Assembly: GCA_963969395.1 (NCBI GenBank)
Contig: OZ017799.1
Coordinates: 13,146,501-13,210,500, forward strand
From: Pseudoscleropodium purum
Lineage: Eukaryota > Streptophyta > Bryopsida > Hypnales > Brachytheciaceae
DNA: 64,000 bases
Direction: 5' to 3'
Position 1 is the stretch's first letter. Every line of letters begins with the position of its first letter. Under the pieces are notes generated by a model that did no database searches, had not been told where the DNA came from, and saw only the letters and a program-made list of their open reading frames with translations. Shown one piece after another: positions 46,871-57,991 of this stretch. The position numbers and the translations under genes were made by a program.

Positions 46871-48480
46871 TACTAAGGACCCAAACTACTAGCAAAGCTC
46901 AATATTGACTTATGCGGTATTTGAATTTGTTTAAATACTAGAATGCAATAGAATCAAAATATTTTTTTAAAGACCAAACTATAATAATTTAAAATGTATC
47001 AAAATAAGATTTTATTGAACTTTGGACTTCTAATATATTAAACTAAATATTTTCTTTACAAAATGTAATCTCTAAATTTGACTTCTTCTAAAGATAACGT
47101 ACATCTAAATATACATTTTTTAATTTTATATGTACAATTTTATTTTTACATTCTTTCAAAATAGATATCACTAGGTCCTTCAATGATGTAAGATGCACAC
47201 TCTATATTCATTTTGTAGCAAAAAAATATTCTTTTCTACAAAAAAATATATTATAAATTCAAAAGTGTAGTTCCCATGTCCCTTTAACATGTCAAATCAT
47301 TTCTTTAAAATATCCAAAGTAGAAAATATCCAAAGAAATTGATTCATAAATATTTAAATCTAAAGGAAAAAAATATTTAAATTGATAAATGGTTTGAAAG
47401 TGCAATAATGTCAAAGTTGGCCTTCAAAAAATTTTAGTAATTTTTTCATTTATATTGGTTCTTTTAATTGTAAACATACCCTTTGAGATCAAGTGTATTT
47501 TTTTTTGCAACAACAATTCTAACTACTTTTAGACAATGTCATTTCTTTGGCAAAACCCCATAAAAAAAGGTGATGCATTGTTGCATATATTGGTATATAT
47601 AGCATCCTTCAAATGTCCTCTCAAAGAAAATCTCATTTAATTTAATATTTAAGCTCACCTTAGTATTTCAACTACTCTCATTCTTATCTAAAAATGTTTC
47701 GATCTCGTGAATATTTATCCATCTCTAACTAATGACAAGTTAGTACAAGTTTGGTTTAAAGCTTAGCCTAAGCAAACTATGTTTTCACCTTAAACTTTAA
47801 CCAAGGTCACCCATAGGGACTTTGGGATTTGGGTCTTTAGCAGTCAATGCATATAATTGATGTTCCATATATAGTATAAAAAATTCAAGATTTTAGCTCA
47901 TAGCTAATAATTGGAATATTTGTGGGTTGAATCTATTTCTTTCAATTAGCAACATCATGGTTACATTACATGAGATTTGAGGGCTTTACAAGACTGTGGG
48001 TTTTCCAACCTTGAAAACATTGGGAAATCTACCAACGATGCAGTTTGACGTGGTTGAGAGAGTGCCATGTCAAATCTCATAAAAAAAAATTTCAATTTTT
48101 TTTTTCATTTTAAGAATTCAATTCATTTTTAAAACGAATTTCAATTTTTTTTCTAATAGCCAACCATTCCTTCACCATGGGGGAACAACAAAGAAATTAA
48201 GCCTGAAACAAGCTTTTAATGCCCTCAAACCCCCTCTAATGACTTTTTTCAAATGGCAATGTGTAATCAAAACTCATAAATGTATGTGTTAGCATAGGAT
48301 TAAATTTAGTCAACTTCATACCTTATTAATGTTTGAAAAAAAATATAAATTTTAATTGAAAACTATGTCTTTTTTTAAATGGTTTTATAATACCATGTGA
48401 ATACAAGTCCCTAGTTTCTAAAAGTCTATCTGCTTTTGATTGAAGATACTTAGACATCAACCTTTATCTTAAATAATTAA
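46871..48480. other. AT-rich noncoding
   Basis: No feature could be supported. Confidence 0.3.
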
Positions 48481-48689
48481 GTTTTTAATCCCATTCAATA
48501 ATTATCTATCATCTAATGCAATGAACAACAAATGTATTTCATCCAACAAAGTTAATTACAAAAAATTCATCCAAATCCATTCATTCCCATTCATTCTCTT
48601 TAAATTCATTTATAGACATATTTTTGAATCCTAGACCATGGATATAGGCATCATATGTTGAAAAGTTTTAAATTTTTTATAAGTTTTTC

Positions 48690-49720
48690 CAAAAATGCTC
48701 ACCACTTATTGCTCAATGTTCACTATTTGTTACTTTCTCCTCATACTTTAGCAACGCTGTATTTTTGGATCCAATGACTGAATGACAAATGAAAGACCAC
48801 ATTTTCTTTCCTCTCATCCTTTGAGTCTCCCATAAATTGAGCATAGTCTTTAATTTCCAAATTGTTAAGATTTTGGTAGCGCTAAATGCCTTCTTGGAAT
48901 TGAGGAGGCTTATGAGTCTACATGTGCTTATGTCTTGCAAGTATATAAGCCTCTTCAAAATCAAAGAAGTATTTAGGCCATCCTTGCTTATAATTATTGT
49001 CTCTAGGGCTATTAACCTTCTTGGAATTTGAGAAGGCATTTAGGCCATCCTTGCTCTATATTATCATTTCTCTATGAGTCTCCTCGGAACCAAGGAGGCT
49101 CTGAGGGACTCCTTGCAAATGTGGTATATAAGATGATTTCACTACTTGATCAATTTATGTAGGAATGTTTGGGAGGAGTGTTTGGGAGAAGTGTTTGGGA
49201 GGGCTTTGCTAATCTGAAGAAAAATATATGTGAGTTTGGGACTTCACCAATCTAATTCAAGCCATCCATACTTATGATTATTGTCTCCCTAAAATCCTCT
49301 TTGGAACCGAAGAGGTTCTTAGGACCCCACATGAGGCCAATGTGTGTACATTACAATATGAACAATTTACATCAATTGCATCTACATCAAATGAATGAGC
49401 CTTATCCATCATTAAATTACATGCTTTATAATGCCATTGACTTCATTCAATATGAAAAATTTAGAGTCAATTTTTTTTTCATCCACCAACTTTCATCTAC
49501 ATTCATTTGTCATCATCTTCATCCATCCAAAGCAATGGATGAAATAAGTGATCTACATCCAATTTTTAAAAAAAATTTAAAACTTCACTTTTAATTGTAG
49601 AATTAATGGTAATTATAAAATCTAAAAATCTAATAAATAAAAATCTACCGCTCAAATCTTATTGCTCATTGCTCAACACTAGTTATTTCTTGTTCATACT
49701 TTAGGAACCCTGTGTGCAAG
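48690..49720. repeat. Scattered units of the 42-46 kb repeats
   Basis: 'cttggaattgaggaggct', 'ggaaccaaggaggctc' and 'ggaaccgaagaggttc' recall the 46-kb array. 48700-48760 and 49660-49715 ('attgctcattgctcaac', 'catactttaggaac') recall 42.3 kb in inverse orientation. Noncoding. Confidence 0.4.
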
Positions 49721-50252
49721 GGTACCCATGACAATCTTTCCTTCCCCTAGTGTTGAGAACTTTTGGAAATGAGCTTCAAATACACTAGATCTTGGAGAAA
49801 AAATCACATTCAAAATTCATTTAAAAAAAAGTATAGAGTAGATTTTAAGAAGCCATAAATTGATTGGGGTTATGCATGTTAGGCCCTTTAACTTGATATT
49901 TTTTTAGTCCCCAACTTTTTAGATTTCACTTGTGAAAAGAGGGTTGAAAGACTTCACATGACTTTAACAGTTTTAACACCCTCATAATCAAACATTATAA
50001 TCTTTCACTTCATAAGTGATATTGTTGTGCTTTTTTTTCCTATGAGATCTCTAATATGTTTAGTTTGAATTTGTACAATTACAATTCAAAATTATTGATA
50101 CAACTTATCAAAATGTTGGCTTTTTGTTTAATTTAGAACAAATTCCAAGAAGCTCAAAGTAGGCCTTGGGCATTTAGGGGTTAATCACACTCCATTCTCA
50201 GCCAATTTGTGCACTCTTCCAATTCAAAATTTGAAGGAATATGGACGGACAT

Positions 50253-50493
50253 GGCCAGCGAAGATTGACCCCTCTATTTGCAAGCCCCATGTTTTATCCT
50301 TGTAGAAAACCCTGAAATTTTTTAATTTGCCACATATGATAAAATTTGCAAATTCTGAATTCATATTTGCAATGAAAGACCCCTAATCAGCAGGACACAT
50401 GATGAAATACAAAATTTAAATGGCAAAGAATAGGGAGCAATTTTTTATATTTACCCTTTGACGGGGCAATGGAGGGGTCAATCCTCCCTGGCC
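50253..50493. mobile_element. Mutator-like MITE, 241 bp
   Basis: Inverted ends of about 34 bp (left GGCCAGCGAAGATTGACCCC, right read inversely GGCCAGGGAGGATTGACCCC), flanked by GACGGACAT and GATGGACAT (9-bp TSD with one change). The interior has 'gcaaattctgaattcatatttgcaat'. A second copy begins at 63831. Confidence 0.8.
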
Positions 50494-50504
50494 GATGGAC
50501 ATAA

Positions 50505-52220
50505 GTCTTCCCTGGGTAAGCCTACTTGCTACTTTTGTAGACTACTACTGTAGTGAATATGGTAATGCAAGTAGCTATAGTATTATCCAAATATTCATAA
50601 CAACTGGCAAACTCTTTACAGACAACATGGGTTATAACTTATGGAGTAAGGAAACTACACCTAAAATGGACCACTCTTCATAATGGACCCCTATTTTTGA
50701 AGGGAAAGTAAACGAGGATTCTCAAAATCATGTGTGCATGACAAGGACAATTGTTAAATGAATCTTGAGTAGTGTGCAGCTCTATCAATAGAATTGTGGA
50801 GGTCCATTTTGGGTGCACTTTTTGTTGTTTTAACCCCTAAATTCCCATTGTCCCCTCAGGGGATAAATTAGATTTTTGGCAGGTTTTTGTGACTTCAATT
50901 TTTGGTGAATTGTTTTGAAACTTTCCTGTAAGATAGAAAAACTGATTACTTACGTGGGAATATAGTTTTAATTTCAATTGGTGCCTGGTAGCAAAAGTGA
51001 TACCACAAAAAGTTTGAAATTGAACTCAGCAAGCAACCCAAAAAAAATTGCAAAAAATCAAAATAAATTTTAATTTTTTTCCTTTGAAATGCTTAATTTT
51101 TTGTCTACATGTGAAGCTTTGATTCATTGTATTTGGACTAATAATGAGAAAGTTAAAGACAATCGTGTTTTTTGGGCAATTTCAGCATCTTCTTGAAAAA
51201 ATAACTTTTAGGAATCATTTCTGAATGCAATTTTCACAACTTTCCACAAATTTTTTTTTGAGAATGTTGTGTTTGCTTGCTAAAACAATCTCACCATTGG
51301 GATTATTGTCTTTCAATCCCATCTTGGAGTTATTAATGATTTAGTTTTTTTTCCAATCGTGGACCTACTTCTACTTAGCATTTTATAGAGAATGAAAATC
51401 AAGTGTTCTTTTCTTGAAATTTTTTTCCTAGACTTTTAACTCAATTTTTCAACATAAATTTTTTTTAATTCAAAGTTTGTAGTGCAAAAAAATTCCACAA
51501 TTTGCAGTCAAAGTCATCTGAAATTGCAGTCTAGTATTCAAAAAGACTTTCTTTTTCAACTTTGAATGCTAATATCTTCCAATATATATATGGTCAAACT
51601 TCATGAAATTTTTACCACATGAGCTAAGGCAAGTGAAGTACAATATCTTATAATTAGATTCTAAAAAAAAGATTTTTTTTGTTTTCTTGGATGAACACAA
51701 CAAAAATGGTAGTTTTGAGTGGTTTTTGCCAAAAAAACGGCCTTGGGAATTTAGGGGTTAACTTCTCTTTATTGTCATTTTTTGAAGTGCATCCAATTCA
51801 TTTTGGCATCACCTACATGAAACTTTTAGCACTCTACACCTTGAATCTTTGAAAATTTATAACTAATTCACAATTCATCTAATAATTTTTGGAACCACTT
51901 GCAATTTGATTCATAGTCTTTTACTATTGTGCAAAAAATGTTATTCATTTTCTAGAGCACATTGATTATGCTACAAAACTTATTTTGGTCCATTTTAGGC
52001 ATAGTTATTATATATCCCTATAAGGATGCGGCCCCTTATAACCAAGGTAGTCAGTGAAATTCTCTAATTGCTAGGTGCATTCTCTTTGTTTATAGTTAAT
52101 GATGAGTCATCCATCAAACCATTTTGGTTTGCAATGTCTTCTAGGGATATTTAAGTCTTCATGTTAGAATGCAAAGAATAGGATATGCATTACCATTTTC
52201 AAGATGGCCCCCGGATGACA
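50505..52220. repeat. Cassette 5'-flank remnant split by element E3
   Basis: 50517-50640 matches the leader of gene B copies ('cttgctac.tttgtag', 'gtgaatatggta', 'caagtagctatagtatt', 'tattc.taacaactggcaaac'). 52145-52215 matches its continuation ('agtcttcatg', 'gaataggatatg.attacc', 'ttttcaagatgg'). The middle is occupied by the 924-bp TTAA element and other sequence. No coding part remains. Confidence 0.6.
50834..51757 (+). mobile_element. TTAA-target element, copy E3 (924 bp, best preserved)
   Basis: TTAA at 50830-50833 and 51758-51761. Inverted ends CCCCTAAATTCCCA are identical for 14 bp. The interior is AT-rich with no open frame above background. It is the clearest member of a family that includes 10190, 11140, 43623 and 53127. 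The TTAA target and ends starting with CCC recall piggyBac-type elements, but no transposase is present. Confidence 0.8.
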
Positions 52221-52254
52221 TATTTGTTTTGAAAACAACTCTAACTTAATGCTC

Positions 52255-52530
52255 ATATAATAGAAGCACCCATCTCCAACCAAGGATCCATTCTCAACTT
52301 GTAGGGTGCACTATTTCCAACCAACACTAGAACAAATTTTCAACCAAAGCTTCGAATGTGTTTTTTCTCCTTTTCAAAGTTGGGACTAGTCAAGTCATAA
52401 TACATGTCCCAAAGTAGTGAGTGGGAAATAGTTCTGGAATGATCGGAATTAGAAGACTCTACATATTAGTTATGAGTTTGGACTAGTTGTTGGCTTCCAA
52501 AATTCATAGTAATTTCGATTCAAAGCATAA
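52255..52530. repeat. Third copy of the 39-kb dispersed repeat
   Basis: Shares 'tgtagggtgca.ctatttccaacca', 'ttttctccttttcaaagttgg' and 'gactagttgttggcttccaaaattca' (each broken by differences) with 39250-39460. From 52531 to 53126 nothing else is assignable. Confidence 0.55.
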
Positions 52531-53126
52531 AATTTTCCAAAAACTTGCAAGCTTCATATTTTCTGTCTTTTGACGCAGTAGAAAATTTACAATGCCTTAT
52601 CGTGCTCCAAAACCTATGTAAAATCGCTAAAGTGGTTGACTATGGGTGCTTCTACTATAATAAGAGGCAATCCATTCCTAATTGATGCCCCATTTTGGCA
52701 ATGTACATAGGTTGTTTTCTTCCGCTGCAAAAGAGATGAATGGTGATTAATTATGGTGTGTTTCTGAGCAGTTGTGGTGCATTGTAATTGGTTACAAGAC
52801 TCTCAATATTGCAACCTCCCGTTGGTGGATTTTGCAACTAATCCTTGGTTGGAATGAAGAAGGTCTATATCAGCAAAATGGGAGAAAGTCCATCTTCCAC
52901 TTACAAATTTATAGTAATTTTGTGTTGCGGAAAAAAATTTGGAAAATTAGACAACCTTTTGTTGCGTATTTTTACACATTCAAAAATTTACCTTGTGAAG
53001 AAATTCGCCTTGCAGATATTAGAAATTGCTTAAGATGTTAGGAATGGATCGGCTCTCTTATTAGCCTTTTGAGCAAAAATATCCAATAAGTTAGATGCTT
53101 GCTATGTGGGGTAAGCTTACATGTAA

Positions 53127-54049
53127 ACCCTAGAGGACCAAGGCCTTTTCTTTTTGCCAAAAAGCACTCAAAATTGCCATTTCTATAGCAAAGGTAAAAA
53201 ATTTAAAAATTGTTTTTTTAAACATCTAAGCGTAGGATCTTACACCTAATTAGTATGAAAACATGTGGAAAAAATTACAAAATTTTTGACTATACAAATT
53301 GCATGATACCTACATTTAAAGTGAAAAAAACAAGTTTTTTAGCACATTGTGGGACTAGATTTTTTGACTTTGAACATTTTCGACTTAAATTTTTTGCACT
53401 ACAAAGTTTGAGCTTTGAATCTATATCATATAAAATTGAGTTGAGAGTCTATGAAAAATTCAAAATATTCAAAAAACTTAATTTTTATATTGTAAAAAGT
53501 TGTTAAGTACAAGTAGGTACGAGATAGAAGGAAAATCTAAATTATTAATATCTCTAAAATGGGATTAAAATGCAATAATTCCAATGATGAGAGATTTCTA
53601 ACAAGCAAGATAGACACTGTGGAACTTTTTTTTTAGAAAAATTGGAAAAATTGCATTTAGAAATGAATCTTAGAAGTTATATTTTAAAAAAAGATGCTCT
53701 AATTGCCCAAAAAACAAGATTGTCCATAACTTTCTCACAAAAAATACAAGTGGAATGAATCAAAGCTTTATATGTACACAAAATATAGTCTATGAGGAAA
53801 AAAAAAATTTAAAATTTAAAATTTTAATTTTTGAAATTTTTTTGTTGCCCCCTATTCCTTGTTTTGAGCTTATTTGGGCATAACTTTTGTTCCTAGGCAT
53901 TAATTGAAAAAAAAAAATTATATTCCCATGAAGCTAATCAATTTTTCTATCTTCAAGAAAAGTTTCAAAAAATAAAGAAAAAATTTCAACCCATAGATAC
54001 CTGCCCAAATTCTTATTTGTCTCTCAAAGGAACAATGGTCCCTTAGGGA
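53127..54049 (-). mobile_element. TTAA-target element, copy E4 (~923 bp, inverted)
   Basis: Right TTAA at 54050-54053; read on the minus strand it begins TCCCTAAGGGACCATTGTTCC and continues 'gacaaataagaatttgggca', matching E1a, and ends AGGACCAAGGCC... near 53130 with GTAA in place of TTAA. Noncoding. Confidence 0.65.
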
Positions 54050-54416
54050 TTAATAAAATAAGGTTAAGCTTATCATAAATGGAAATACATGGTTGGTTTC
54101 CCTTGCAGATTATTTTACCATAAGGTTGAGGCACCAATTATCAACTATACCCAGTGCCCAACTTGTATGGTACACTATTTCCAACCTTAAGTTAGAATTT
54201 AACCTAAGAAAAATCAACCAAAAAAAATGATTTTGGATGGGCGCATAATGAATCTGACCCCAATGTATGGTATTTCATTTATATCGTGTAGTTTTTGTAG
54301 TAATTTCTTGAAAGAAACACAAAGACAACGATTGTGAGTCTGAAGATATTGACAACCATTTCAACAACTTCGGAGTACTCCGGAGGCACTCACACCTCAC
54401 AATTGATCACTATGTA

Positions 54417-54685
54417 ATCGCAGAATACAGCCCATTGGTATGGCAGAGAATGCAAGTCTAAGAAAGTCGCGGAACAGAAGAGAGCTTAGCATACTGAAGC
54501 TCCATGCCCAATTCAATTTCAAAGTAAGGAGTGGATCGCCACTCCATTGTTGCAACACGAACACAGCGACTCTGAGTCCGAAGACATTGACACCTTAATT
54601 CGCTTCTTATGCTTCTTATGGAAAACAACTGTGGAATTTTTTCAACGCTTTGCCACCGACGCCTGGTGCTGATGCTGGTGCTGAT
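54417..54685 (-). repeat. 3' flank and 3' end of cassette 3
   Basis: 54424-54595 is almost identical to 29947-30120, and 54600-54685 corresponds to the 3' end of gene A (copy 1 positions 3020-3080). The continuation is at 60989, beyond the 6.3-kb inserted block. Confidence 0.75.
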
Positions 54686-54746
54686 GACAGGAAGATTTCG
54701 TGGTGTTTGCTGGGGCTAATCCTTTGAGGGTTAGCCCCCACTTTAG
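54686..54746 (+). repeat. Left TIR of the Pack-type element
   Basis: GACAGGAAGATTTCG at the edge, a small internal hairpin GGGGCTAAtcctttgagggTTAGCCCC, then CACTTTAG. Pairs with 60933-60988. Confidence 0.7.
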
Positions 54747-54751
54747 CTCCT

Positions 54752-54772
54752 TCTTACAAGGCGTGTGAAGAA
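54752..54772 (+). repeat. Junction motif copy 1
   Basis: CTTACAAGGCGTGTGAAGAA; the same core TACAAGGCGTGTGAA occurs at 56357 and 57955. It lies between the left TIR and the VPS35-bearing segment. Confidence 0.6.
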
Positions 54773-55466
54773 AAACAGATTTTCTTTGTTAATAGGACTT
54801 TAAGAACAAAATTTATGTGTCACTACTTCTCATTCACTCCTACCTACTGCCTAGTTGACGATAGCTACAACTACTTGTACTCCACCTTCTCACCTCCTTA
54901 AGGTGATGGACTTGGCAATTCCAACATTTTCAGTCATTACATTACATGAAAAAATTTATAATCATAGAGAAAAAAATGACAAAAAGAAATATGGCGCCTC
55001 AAAGTCATAGAAGCAAACAATGAAGGTGCCTCCATGAACATCAGAATGGTCGTTAAGAATTACGGGTCGTCCTTGTGCTTGAATGGATCATGTGCCTCTT
55101 TCAATAGTGTGGTTCGTGACATTTCATCCACCTTTAGAAGCCAGATTTTGTTCATAACAAGATATAGTTAATTTCTTCAAGTCTCGAGCTTTATTATTCT
55201 TGATCCTATCTATGGTCCTAATTCAAAACAGATCACTCTCAACTTTCAAAAGCATAAGTAAGGCTACAAGCATTCAGAAAATTTCATTCAAAGAGCGTTA
55301 CTACTCACCGTTTGCTTTCGTCTATCCCTGAAATTCACACAACAATATTTGTTCCACCCCAGACATCCTTAAAGGAGTGGATTCTGCACTCCTTACCTTG
55401 CAACGCATTTACTCCAGCAATTGGATGTCTCCTCAACGTAAATATATGCATGATTTAGATACTAAC

Positions 55467-56210
55467 CTGATGCTGCATTTGCACCCACAACTTGTTCATC
55501 TCTGTAAAGTTCTGTAGCACGGACTCACCCTCCCTGTAAAACAACGGCGGTTGCATTAAAGGATTGCGCTCATACACAAGCAATAAGCTGAGACATTGAT
55601 ACGAATATGCTTAACTCTTAAACGTTACATCCATAACCTCGAGCTATCTGGACGTAGTAATCTTTAAGTGTATTTTTCAAGAAGTCTAACGTTGAAGGGT
55701 TAAAAACTAGAATTGGAAATTGATGAAAGAGTGGTGCAGACTAGGGGTAAAGGTATTAGTGACAGTGCTCTGGTACCCTTCAAATGGAGAACCCGCGCCC
55801 GGCAGTTTGTCACAACTGATTTCAGTAAGTTACATAGAAACAGCCCCCGAATTGGATGTTGAACACCTCGAACCATTTCCACTAAGTCTCCCAACACATA
55901 CTTTGCTGGCGCCTCATTGACATTATGTAGACGGAGCCCACTGTACAGAGAAGATACTTACAATAGACCATTCATTAACCCAAGTGAACATCTCGTGCTA
56001 AAAATTTGCACTTTCAACTATACCTTTCTTCACCGACGCATAAGCTTCAATACTAAAAGCTGCAAAAGAGATCAAGATGGACTTACAAATGAGGCAGTAT
56101 GTTGCCAGTATGCTGAACGAGCTATTATAAATCGACAGGTGTGCGTCCTCGTTTCATCTCATCTTGGAAGAAAATCTCCAATCGCTGGAGCTCCCCAAAC
56201 AATCTCATAT
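55467..56210 (-). pseudogene. VPS35 (retromer) pseudogene fragment with introns
   Basis: Three exon-like pieces on the minus strand. 56087-56210 reads MRLFGELQRLEIFFQDEMKR, then LVQHTGNILPH, and has TAA TAG in place of Tyr-Glu. 55755-55956 reads YLLCTVGSVYI, then APAKYVLGDLVEMVRGVQHP and IRGLFL, with one frameshift between and another before KLPGAG. 55467-55533 reads ESVLQNFTEMNKLWVQMQHQ. Splice sites GTAAGT, CAG|G and GTTAGT are recognisable. VPS35 is the scaffold of the retromer that retrieves sorting receptors from endosomes; this covers only part of its N-terminal third. A further weak piece may lie near 55210. Retained introns show that genomic DNA, not cDNA, was captured. Confidence 0.8.
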
Positions 56211-56356
56211 CTAGAAATTTGTAGTCAAGGATTTCACCTAGTGCATCTAAATAAGCCACAACTATAGATTGAACCTCCCAACAATTAGTGCGAATTCAGT
56301 AGAAGTGGATACAAAGCTCGTAATACTTCTGTGGTGACAACACGGACGTCCGTAGC

Positions 56357-56379
56357 TACAAGGCATGTGAAAAATCACC
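56357..56379 (+). repeat. Junction motif copy 2
   Basis: CTACAAGGCATGTGAAAAATCAC: 21 of the bases agree with copy 3 at 57955. It lies exactly between syntaxin exon 3 and the VPS35 fragment. Confidence 0.65.
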
Positions 56380-57613
56380 TGCAAGTTTTGAAACTTCTTC
56401 CTAATCTCTGCCATCCAAATTTTCATGTCATTGACCTGCCGAAACATATCACTCCCGACGATTAATCATGAGGGTATACTTCAAATTCGAAGTCAGTGAC
56501 AGACTGAGGAATGAAATGCTTAATGACTTATTCGAGAGAAGAGCAAGGCAATGGTTAAACCCTAAAGTACAGAGATTTCATGGTTCGAAAATGAAAAATC
56601 TGCATGACCGCATTGTGAAAAAAATAATGCAGACAGGCTAAATTATCAATCACCAGAATCAATGAAGAATGATGCATGAGTACTTAGCATTCTTGAGGAC
56701 CTGCCTCAAAAGTCTTGCAATAATAATTCAAATTCTGCATACGCACAATCTAGAGCTCATCTCAAGTGGGAGTTACCAAGGAGAAAGGAGGTGAGCACTA
56801 TGCATGATTTCTACAGAAAATGTCTAATTTCTTCTTAAGTCTTTTTCTGGCTGCGATCAGTTCTCACAACTGCATAAAAATTGTCTGCCACTAAACTAAA
56901 TAGAATTGAACATAAGAAAGTCTCCATTTGAGTTACTCAGAAGTGGCAAAAACAAAAACATGACGCCAGATTTGGGCATTTGTGGCGCTCAGGGGTTAAC
57001 CTCCTGGAAGAACAGGGTCATGTGTAGGCCTGCATCCGGGCTATCAGATGGCCCCGTCTCGAGGTCCACCTGTTTGCCATTAACACCGGGCCTATCTGCT
57101 TCAGAAGAAGAATCGTTGGAATCCTACGCATTCGAAATCAAATAATTCAGCATCTAAAACCAACCACGTGATATTCCGCTTAATTTCCCTTCTACACAAT
57201 ACAAAACTCACGGTGCCTTCAGTAGGAAGTGACATCGTCACCACATTAGAGATTCATTTGCACTGCATTTAATACAGCTTGAAAACCTCAGTCTTAACCC
57301 CTAAGAAATAGAGATTCCACTGCATGAAAGTCACTATTCCGATTGACCATATTATGAAAAATACGATTCCAACAGGGCTAAATTTCGTGTCACCAAAATC
57401 AATGAACAACATTGCAATTGTTGATCGAAAGAAAAAAGAAAATCAAAAGAAAGAAAGTCTCCATATAAACAACCCAAAAGTTCCAAAATAAAAAAATGTA
57501 GGTTCATTTCCTTCATCACACAATGCTTTATAACTCAATGCAGCACTCGTGATTAAGCCTAATCACCACATTTTTCACATTCTGCAACAAGATACCTCGA
57601 AGAGATCATTCAT
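56379..57613 (-). pseudogene. SYP1-type syntaxin fragment II (exons 1-3)
   Basis: 57596-57613 encodes MNDLFE, the standard start of plant SYP1 syntaxins, with donor GAG|GTATCT. 57001-57123 encodes 41 residues ending VDLETGPSDSPDAG...LFFQE (the conserved Asp-rich, then FF region), with donor GAG|GTTAAC. 56379-56435 encodes VNDMKIWMAEIRKKFQNLQ, the start of the Habc helix. All three are in phase 0 and uninterrupted. After exon 3 the sequence leaves the syntaxin at the junction motif and VPS35 begins. A syntaxin needs Habc, SNARE and membrane anchor, all missing here, so this is a dead N-terminal fragment even though its exons are open. Confidence 0.8.
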
Positions 57614-57952
57614 GGTGAAAAATCGATGACTAACTCCTCAATCGATCAAATGGGTTCCCAATTATCACAAACTCATGATCCAAAAACCTCCATAACTTCT
57701 ACTGCCATGGCCATGATATGCTCCACTCTCATTCTCATTTTCGGCGCTTGTTGACGATGTGCTTCAACCGTTCTCGATCGGGACCATTGATGTTTTCCGG
57801 CTTCAATTCTGATTCTGTGCTGAAGAATTTGTAGCGAACAACGCCATCTTAGAGGTTTGGAATCGAATTCTGCAATGCTGCACTACAGAAACGTACAAAC
57901 AGCAGAAGAACTAAAAGAATTAAACGCTTGTCCTGCAGCATTAGCCTTGTGA

Positions 57953-57978
57953 GATTACAAGGCGTGTGAAAAATCACA
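57953..57978 (+). repeat. Junction motif copy 3
   Basis: GATTACAAGGCGTGTGAAAA followed by ATCAC. It lies between the 3' end of syntaxin fragment I and the leader of fragment II. Confidence 0.65.
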
Positions 57979-57991
57979 GCAAGTCACTAAC

